From Sphingomonas sp. UNC305MFCol5.2 (GTDB lineage Bacteria; Pseudomonadota; Alphaproteobacteria; Sphingomonadales; Sphingomonadaceae), in assembly GCF_000712135.1 (NCBI RefSeq), contig NZ_JOOE01000004.1:374501-438500 (forward strand): a stretch of DNA of 64,000 nt, read 5' to 3'. The translations under genes were made by a program, and so were the position numbers. Below the pieces are notes generated by a model. It did not search any database, was not told where the DNA came from, and was given only the letters and a program-made list of their open reading frames with translations. Positions 59,907 through 64,000 of this stretch are shown here, piece by piece. How positions within the stretch are numbered: the first letter of the stretch is position 1; every line of letters begins with the position of its first letter.

Positions 59907-60572
59907 TCAGCTGCAATCGCGCAGGTTGCGGAAGGCGCCGCTGGAATTGTTCCCCACCCAGAGTGCGGCGCGGCCGCCGGTTTCCTGAGTCAGCAGGGGC
60001 AGATCGAGCTGCGGCGTCGCGGCGCCATTGACGAACGCCTGCATCCGCCCGCTGCGAAAGCGAACCATCAGGTGCACCCAATGGTCCGGATCGGGCGCCG
60101 AACCGATCGCGCTTTCATAGACGCCGGGCGAGCGCTCGCGCAGCACCGGCCAGGGATGGTCCGGCATCGACATATATTGCAGGCTATGGGCGGCTAAGGC
60201 GGGATCTTCCGAGCGGAACCTGAATGGCCGCACATAGACGACGTCGTACCTGTCCTTATCCACGCCGCGAAAGGCGATGCCCACGAAGCTGCGACCGACC
60301 TCGTTCGATCCGCGCACTTCCAGCGAAAGGCAGCCCTCGGTGCGCGCGACGCCTGCGATCCACGCCAGTCCCGCATCGGTCGCGACGTTCAGCCGGACCT
60401 CGCCATTGGCGGCGGTGGCGGTGCGGTTGAACAGCTCGAGGCGGTCGAGGGCGAGCGTGATCGGTGCGCCGGCTCGTTGCCCCGCCGGAGCGGCTTGTGT
60501 CGCCGCCGATGTCGCGATGAGGAGGATAGCCAGGCCGCATATCGCCTGGGCGCCGTTCGTGAATTTCCGCAT
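59907..60572 (-). CDS. Exported beta-sandwich protein (DUF1080-like)
   Basis: 221 residues. Signal peptide MRKFTNGAQAICGLAILLIATSAATQA. The mature part has the concanavalin-like pattern of 3-keto-disaccharide-hydrolase/laminin-G domains: FVGIAFRGVDKDRYDVVYVRPFRF, WVHLMVRFRSGRMQAFVNG and GGRAALWVGNNSSGAFRNL. AAGGAGATGC precedes the start. It lies with a periplasmic oxidoreductase on the same strand, which recalls 3-keto-glycoside pathways. The family call is tentative. Confidence 0.68.
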   Translation of the reverse strand: MRKFTNGAQAICGLAILLIATSAATQAAPAGQRAGAPITLALDRLELFNRTATAANGEVRLNVATDAGLAWIAGVARTEGCLSLEVRGSNEVGRSFVGIAFRGVDKDRYDVVYVRPFRFRSEDPALAAHSLQYMSMPDHPWPVLRERSPGVYESAIGSAPDPDHWVHLMVRFRSGRMQAFVNGAATPQLDLPLLTQETGGRAALWVGNNSSGAFRNLRDCS

Positions 60573-60675
60573 GAGAGCATCTCCTTTGCTCTCGATTGTT
60601 ACGGCGGCGGCGCGATGGCGCGCTATCCGCCGCTTTCCGATTGGCTTCCACTATTTTCCGGTCAATCTTGCCGTC

Positions 60676-61587
60676 GTGAAAACGGCAGCCACGGCACGAC
60701 GCCAGCAGGGCAGTGGAACACGCGTGGACCCGTTCCGCGCGCGCATCCCCTTTCATGATCCGCATTTTCCGCTGCGCACGAGCCATGTCGCGCCGCTATC
60801 GGCGGCGTTCGGCTACCTGCATTGCCATCCGGAATATGAGATTGCCTATATTCCCGAGGATCACGGCTCGTACATGATCCAGGATGCCGAGATTCCGATC
60901 GCGCCGGGCGACGTCTTCATCGTCAATGCCAACGAGATCCACCAGCCGATCATTCCGCGCGCCGACAACGGGGGCGCCCTGGTGACCTATTTCGGCGCGT
61001 CGCTGTTCGGCGATCCGGAGGAGTGCTCGTTATGGATACAGCCGTTTCTCCATGCCGCCGAGTTCGGATGCAACAAACTCCCTGCCGATCCGCTGCTCCG
61101 GTCGCTCATTCGACAATTGCATGCGACCGCCGATCCACGGCTGCCCAATTGGCAGATCGCCAGCCGCGGGCTGATCACGCACATATTGTCGATCGTGGCG
61201 CGGCTCTTCGCGGAGCAATGCGATGCGCTGGGCGTGTCGGGCCGGATCGCGAAGACGCACCGCTTCGCTTCGGTCGTGGCCCATATCAACCAGCGGCTGG
61301 GCGACCGCATCGAAGCGGAGGAGCTCTATCGCCTCGCGGGCTTGTCGCATTCGCGCTTTTCCGAAGCGTTCCGGGATGCCTTCGGCGTCGGCGCGACGCG
61401 CTATATCCAGGTCCAGCGCCTGAAACGCGCGAAGCGGCTGCTGCGCTCGACAGAATTGAGCGTGACCGAGATCGCGTTCATGTGCGGATTCGGCACCATC
61501 AGCTTGTTCAATACCGCCTTCAAGAAGGAGGTCGGCGCTTCTCCGACGCTCTATCGCCGACATGGGGTTCCGGGTTTCGATGCCTGA
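60676..61587 (+). CDS. AraC-family transcriptional regulator
   Basis: About 303 residues from the GTG at 60676; a second GTG at 60724 is also possible and the frame is open further back. Cupin-like sensor domain (AFGYLHCHPEYEIAYIPEDHGSYMI, then PGDVFIVNANEIHQP), then two helix-turn-helices (LYRLAGLSHSRFSEAFRDAFGVGATRYIQ and SVTEIAFMCGFGTISLFNTAFKKEVGASP). Divergent from the DUF1080-like gene and convergent with GH16, it probably controls this glucan locus. Confidence 0.9.
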   Translation: MKTAATARRQQGSGTRVDPFRARIPFHDPHFPLRTSHVAPLSAAFGYLHCHPEYEIAYIPEDHGSYMIQDAEIPIAPGDVFIVNANEIHQPIIPRADNGGALVTYFGASLFGDPEECSLWIQPFLHAAEFGCNKLPADPLLRSLIRQLHATADPRLPNWQIASRGLITHILSIVARLFAEQCDALGVSGRIAKTHRFASVVAHINQRLGDRIEAEELYRLAGLSHSRFSEAFRDAFGVGATRYIQVQRLKRAKRLLRSTELSVTEIAFMCGFGTISLFNTAFKKEVGASPTLYRRHGVPGFDA

Positions 61588-61606
61588 GCAGGTGCCGCGT
61601 CGCCGC

Positions 61607-62470
61607 CTATCTTTTCTGCCAGACCCGCACGTAATCGACTTCCATCTTCGAGGGGAATGCCGCGTCATCGATGCCCTTCTGCCCGCCCCAGCCGCCGACC
61701 GCGACGTTGAGGATCAGATATTGCGGGCTGGCGAAGGGCCAGGTGGCGGGATCCCCCTTATGGTCGTTGTCGAAGCGCATGTGCGCATGGCCATCGACTC
61801 CGATCAGGATGCGGTCCTCATTCCAGTCGAGCTGGTAATTGTGGAACGCCGTGCACGCGTCGGGCACCATCGCGTCCGCGCCCTTCTGCGTCTTGGCGAC
61901 GTGGTTGTACGCCTTGGTGTGGATGGTGCCGTGGACGCGGCCGGGATCCCAGCCGACATGCTCCATGATGTCGATCTCGCCCATCGCCGGCCAGCCGGCC
62001 TTGCCGTCCGATGCGAGCATCCAGATCGCCGGCCAGAGTCCGCGTCCGCAGGCGAGCTTCGCGCGAATCTCGATATAGCCGTATTTCCAGTCGCCGAGGC
62101 CCTTGGTGACGAGCTTGCCCGAGGCATAATTCTGCCCGCCGAAATCGGCTTTGTCGGTCAATCGTTCCTTGCGTGCCTCGAGGATCAGATGCCCGTTCTC
62201 GACCCGGACATTCTCCGGGCGATCGGCGGCGTAATATTGGAGCTCTTCATTGTACCAGCCTTCCTTGTTGCGGCTGGTGTCATATGCCCATTTCTTCGGG
62301 TCGGGCGCGCCGGGAGAATCGAACTCGTCGGCCCAGACCTGGACATAGCCGGCCGGTACGCCAAGCGGCGCATCGGTTTTGGAATCGGTGGAAGAAGCTG
62401 CGGTCTGCGCGAAAGCGGCGACCGGCAGAAGGGCGGCGAGGGCCGCGAACAGCCCCCGCCCGAACCTCAT
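61607..62470 (-). CDS. GH16-family endo-beta-glucanase (laminarinase/lichenase-like)
   Basis: 287 residues with signal peptide ([16 protein letters not shown]). Catalytic motif [10 protein letters not shown] gives nucleophile Glu165, assisting Asp167 and acid/base Glu170. LWPAIWML and GYIEIRAKL upstream and [14 protein letters not shown] near the end are conserved GH16 strands. It hydrolyses beta-1,3 or mixed-linkage glucans outside the inner membrane. Its ATG overlaps the infC stop codon by four bases, an unusual coupling. A decayed paralogue lies at 58114-58260. Confidence 0.92.
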   Translation of the reverse strand: MRFGRGLFAALAALLPVAAFAQTAASSTDSKTDAPLGVPAGYVQVWADEFDSPGAPDPKKWAYDTSRNKEGWYNEELQYYAADRPENVRVENGHLILEARKERLTDKADFGGQNYASGKLVTKGLGDWKYGYIEIRAKLACGRGLWPAIWMLASDGKAGWPAMGEIDIMEHVGWDPGRVHGTIHTKAYNHVAKTQKGADAMVPDACTAFHNYQLDWNEDRILIGVDGHAHMRFDNDHKGDPATWPFASPQYLILNVAVGGWGGQKGIDDAAFPSKMEVDYVRVWQKR

Positions 62471-63012
62471 TTGGGCGAGATGACCATCAGCATCTGACGG
62501 CCTTCCATGCGCGGATAGCTCTCGATCTTGGCGACTTCCGCCGTATCGTCCTGCACGCGCTTGAGCAGGATCATGCCGAGCTGGCCGTGCGAAAGCTCGC
62601 GGCCGCGGAAGCGCAGGGTGATCTTCACCTTGTCGCCTTCGCCGAGGAATTTGTGGATCGCCTTCATCTTCGTATCATAATCATGATCGTCGATGTTCGG
62701 ACGCATCTTGATCTCCTTGATCTCCTGCGTCTTCTGGGTCTTCCGCGCCTGATTGGCCTTTTTCTGGGCCTCGTACTTGAACTTGCCGACGTCGAGGAAC
62801 TTGGCGACGGGCGGATCGGCGTTGGGCGACACTTCGACAAGGTCGAGCCCGACCGACTGGGCCTGCTCCATCGCCTCGCGCGTGAACATCACGCCGAGAT
62901 TCTCGCCTTCATGATCGATCACCCGCACCTTGGGCGATTGAATGAACTCATTGAAGCGCGGGCCGTTCATCGGCGGCGGTGCCAGGGGGCGCCGGGATTG
63001 GGGAGGACGGAT
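62467..63012 (-). CDS. infC: Translation initiation factor IF-3 (probable non-AUG start)
   Basis: 167 residues from the first AUG (62970: [10 protein letters not shown]), or about 181 if read from an in-frame ATC at 63012. An AGGAG Shine-Dalgarno (63021-63025) lies 8 bases before that ATC, and an ATA at 63018 is too close. No such site precedes the AUG. IF-3 genes of other bacteria also use rare starts for autoregulation. The N-domain ([17 protein letters not shown]) and C-domain ([37 protein letters not shown]) are complete. rpmI/rplT are not downstream. Confidence 0.93.
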   Translation of the reverse strand: MRPPQSRRPLAPPPMNGPRFNEFIQSPKVRVIDHEGENLGVMFTREAMEQAQSVGLDLVEVSPNADPPVAKFLDVGKFKYEAQKKANQARKTQKTQEIKEIKMRPNIDDHDYDTKMKAIHKFLGEGDKVKITLRFRGRELSHGQLGMILLKRVQDDTAEVAKIESYPRMEGRQMLMVISPK

Positions 63013-63055
63013 AGGTATTTCTCCTGGGAATCGTTGGTTCAGCGTGGCGATATAG

Positions 63056-63523
63056 TCATTGGCCCGAAGATTTGGAAGCGGCGCTTGTGCCACTGTGGCG
63101 CAAATGCACCAGCGGATAGGGGCGGCCCTGCGGATCGGTCTCCGAACGGCCCGTGCGGACGAAGCCGCGCGCCTCGTAAAAGGGCAGGGCGTTGCTCGCC
63201 TGCTCGCTGACATCGACGATCGCGCCGGGCGCCAGCGCGAGGGCATGATCGAGCAGCAAGGTGCCGATGCCGCGGCCATGATGCGCAGGATCGACGAACA
63301 GCGCGTCGATCATCGCGCCGTCCATGACGAGGAAGCCGAGCGGCCGATCGCCGGCGTCGACGGCGAGCCACAGTTCGACGTTCGGCAGGAAATCCTCGGC
63401 CACCATCACGTCGATCTCGGCGCGATCCTGCGGCGTGAGGAAGCCGTGCGTGGCGTCCACCGCGGTCCGCCAGATCTCCAGTGCGCGCGGCACGTCGTCC
63501 GGCCGGCCTTCTCGGATTTGCAT
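63056..63523 (-). CDS. GNAT N-acetyltransferase, YjaB-like
   Basis: 155 residues. Acetyl-CoA-binding motif [23 protein letters not shown]-terminal [17 protein letters not shown], and C-terminal [27 protein letters not shown] align strongly with E. coli YjaB. AAGGAGAGG precedes two ATGs (63526 and 63523); the second has better spacing. Substrate unknown. It lies upstream of infC on the same strand. Confidence 0.88.
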   Translation of the reverse strand: MQIREGRPDDVPRALEIWRTAVDATHGFLTPQDRAEIDVMVAEDFLPNVELWLAVDAGDRPLGFLVMDGAMIDALFVDPAHHGRGIGTLLLDHALALAPGAIVDVSEQASNALPFYEARGFVRTGRSETDPQGRPYPLVHLRHSGTSAASKSSGQ

Positions 63524-63681
63524 CATCCTCTCCTTCTTGCTGCGTCGCAGCAACACTTCCTTACACACGCGACCGATTTCTTCCGATACCTCGTATCGCG
63601 CTGGATGCGGAGCCTGCCCGATGCGAGGCGAGCCCGATCCGGACCGCAGGGGACCACCACCTAAAACAAGGGGGAGTCCCG

Positions 63682-64000
63682 ATGAAAAAATGTCTCGCAT
63701 TCGCCATCCTGCTCGGCGCGGCCACGCCTGCCTTCGCGCAGGAAGAGGAGCCGCCCAAGGCCATAACTGTCTCGGGCAGCGTCGCGCTCGTTTCCGACTA
63801 TCGCTTCCGCGGGGTCTCGCAGACCGACAAGGAGATGGCGGTCCAGGGCGGCCTGACGGTCAGCCACGAGAGCGGCCTCTATGCCGGTACCTGGGCGTCG
63901 AACCTTGCCGGCTGGGGCACGTTCGGCGGCGCCAATATGGAGCTCGACCTCTACGCGGGATACAAGCTCCCGCTCGGCGACGGCGCTGCGCTCGATGTCG
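63682..64000 (+). CDS. TorF-family putative porin, 5' part (runs off window)
   Basis: 106 codons visible. Signal peptide MKKCLAFAILLGAATPAFAQ, then VSGSVALVSDYRFRGVSQTDKEMAVQGGL, the diagnostic start of the TorF/TIGR02001 outer-membrane beta-barrel family, followed by amphipathic strands. Ribosome-binding site GGGGGAG. The 3' end lies beyond the window. Confidence 0.9.
   Translation, partial: MKKCLAFAILLGAATPAFAQEEEPPKAITVSGSVALVSDYRFRGVSQTDKEMAVQGGLTVSHESGLYAGTWASNLAGWGTFGGANMELDLYAGYKLPLGDGAALDV

Noticed and set aside
1..64000. CRISPR array, prophage or insertion sequence
   Set aside because: No regularly spaced direct repeats, integrase, transposase or phage structural genes were seen.

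Overview
The window is GC-rich chromosomal DNA from an alphaproteobacterium, most likely a Sphingomonas-type sphingomonad. The basis is family recognition: two very large TonB-dependent receptors next to sugar or muropeptide genes, TorF-type porin, glycine-zipper and DUF1003 proteins, an rph-rdgB / hrcA-grpE block, two-gene glycosidase loci, and many G/C-rich intergenic palindromes. No prophage, insertion sequence, CRISPR array or rRNA operon was seen. Two tRNA genes are present: Pro(GGG) and Tyr(GTA).

Layout. 1-5.1 kb: 3' end of threonine synthase, then a leftward yajC-secD-secF-Mth938-esterase operon. 5.1-9.0 kb: tRNA-Pro, a TMEM175-like channel, a histone-H1-like basic protein, a glycosyltransferase, small envelope proteins and a cupin protein. 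9.05-9.74 kb: no convincing protein gene, but two adjacent DnaA-box-like 9-mers followed by about 600 bases full of GNRA/UUCG-capped hairpins and ending in an excellent intrinsic terminator. This is a candidate large structured non-coding RNA and the most novel item here. 9.8-14 kb: iron-permease-like and phytanoyl-CoA-dioxygenase-like proteins, membrane proteins and a subtilase.

14-29.3 kb is a cell-wall / D-amino-acid salvage region. It holds a serine hydrolase divergent from a LysR regulator, then dgcN and dgcA (D-glutamate N-acetyltransferase and N-acetyl-D-glutamate racemase), a periplasmic N-acyl-D-amino-acid deacylase, a dicarboxylate/glutamate symporter, a PBP4-type D,D-peptidase, a second serine hydrolase overlapping an AmpG-like permease, and a divergent TonB-dependent receptor. 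Together they could take up, trim and catabolise peptidoglycan fragments.

29.6-34.1 kb is a tightly packed three-gene operon: an unknown four-helix membrane protein, a DyP-type peroxidase and a P450 lacking the usual I-helix acid-alcohol pair. 34.5-38.7 kb: sugar TonB receptor plus ROK fructokinase behind a promoter with operator-like sites. 38.8-43.2 kb: AlkA, ferredoxin, RlmB, an M28 peptidase and tRNA-Tyr. 43.5-48.3 kb: an esterase-TPR protein, a DUF6250-like lipoprotein and a Tat-exported exo-rhamnogalacturonan-lyase-like (PL26/YetA) protein. 48.5-57.2 kb: housekeeping genes (rdgB, rph, hrcA, grpE, fpr, glnD). 57.2-64 kb: small enzymes, a remnant GH16 gene, a Gfo/Idh oxidoreductase, an AraC regulator, an intact GH16 glucanase overlapping infC (IF-3, apparent non-AUG start), a YjaB-like acetyltransferase and the start of a TorF porin.

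Interspersed are a family of nested palindromic elements and a sphingomonad-like composite repeat carrying a GAAC-N7-GAAC (LexA-box-like) motif.
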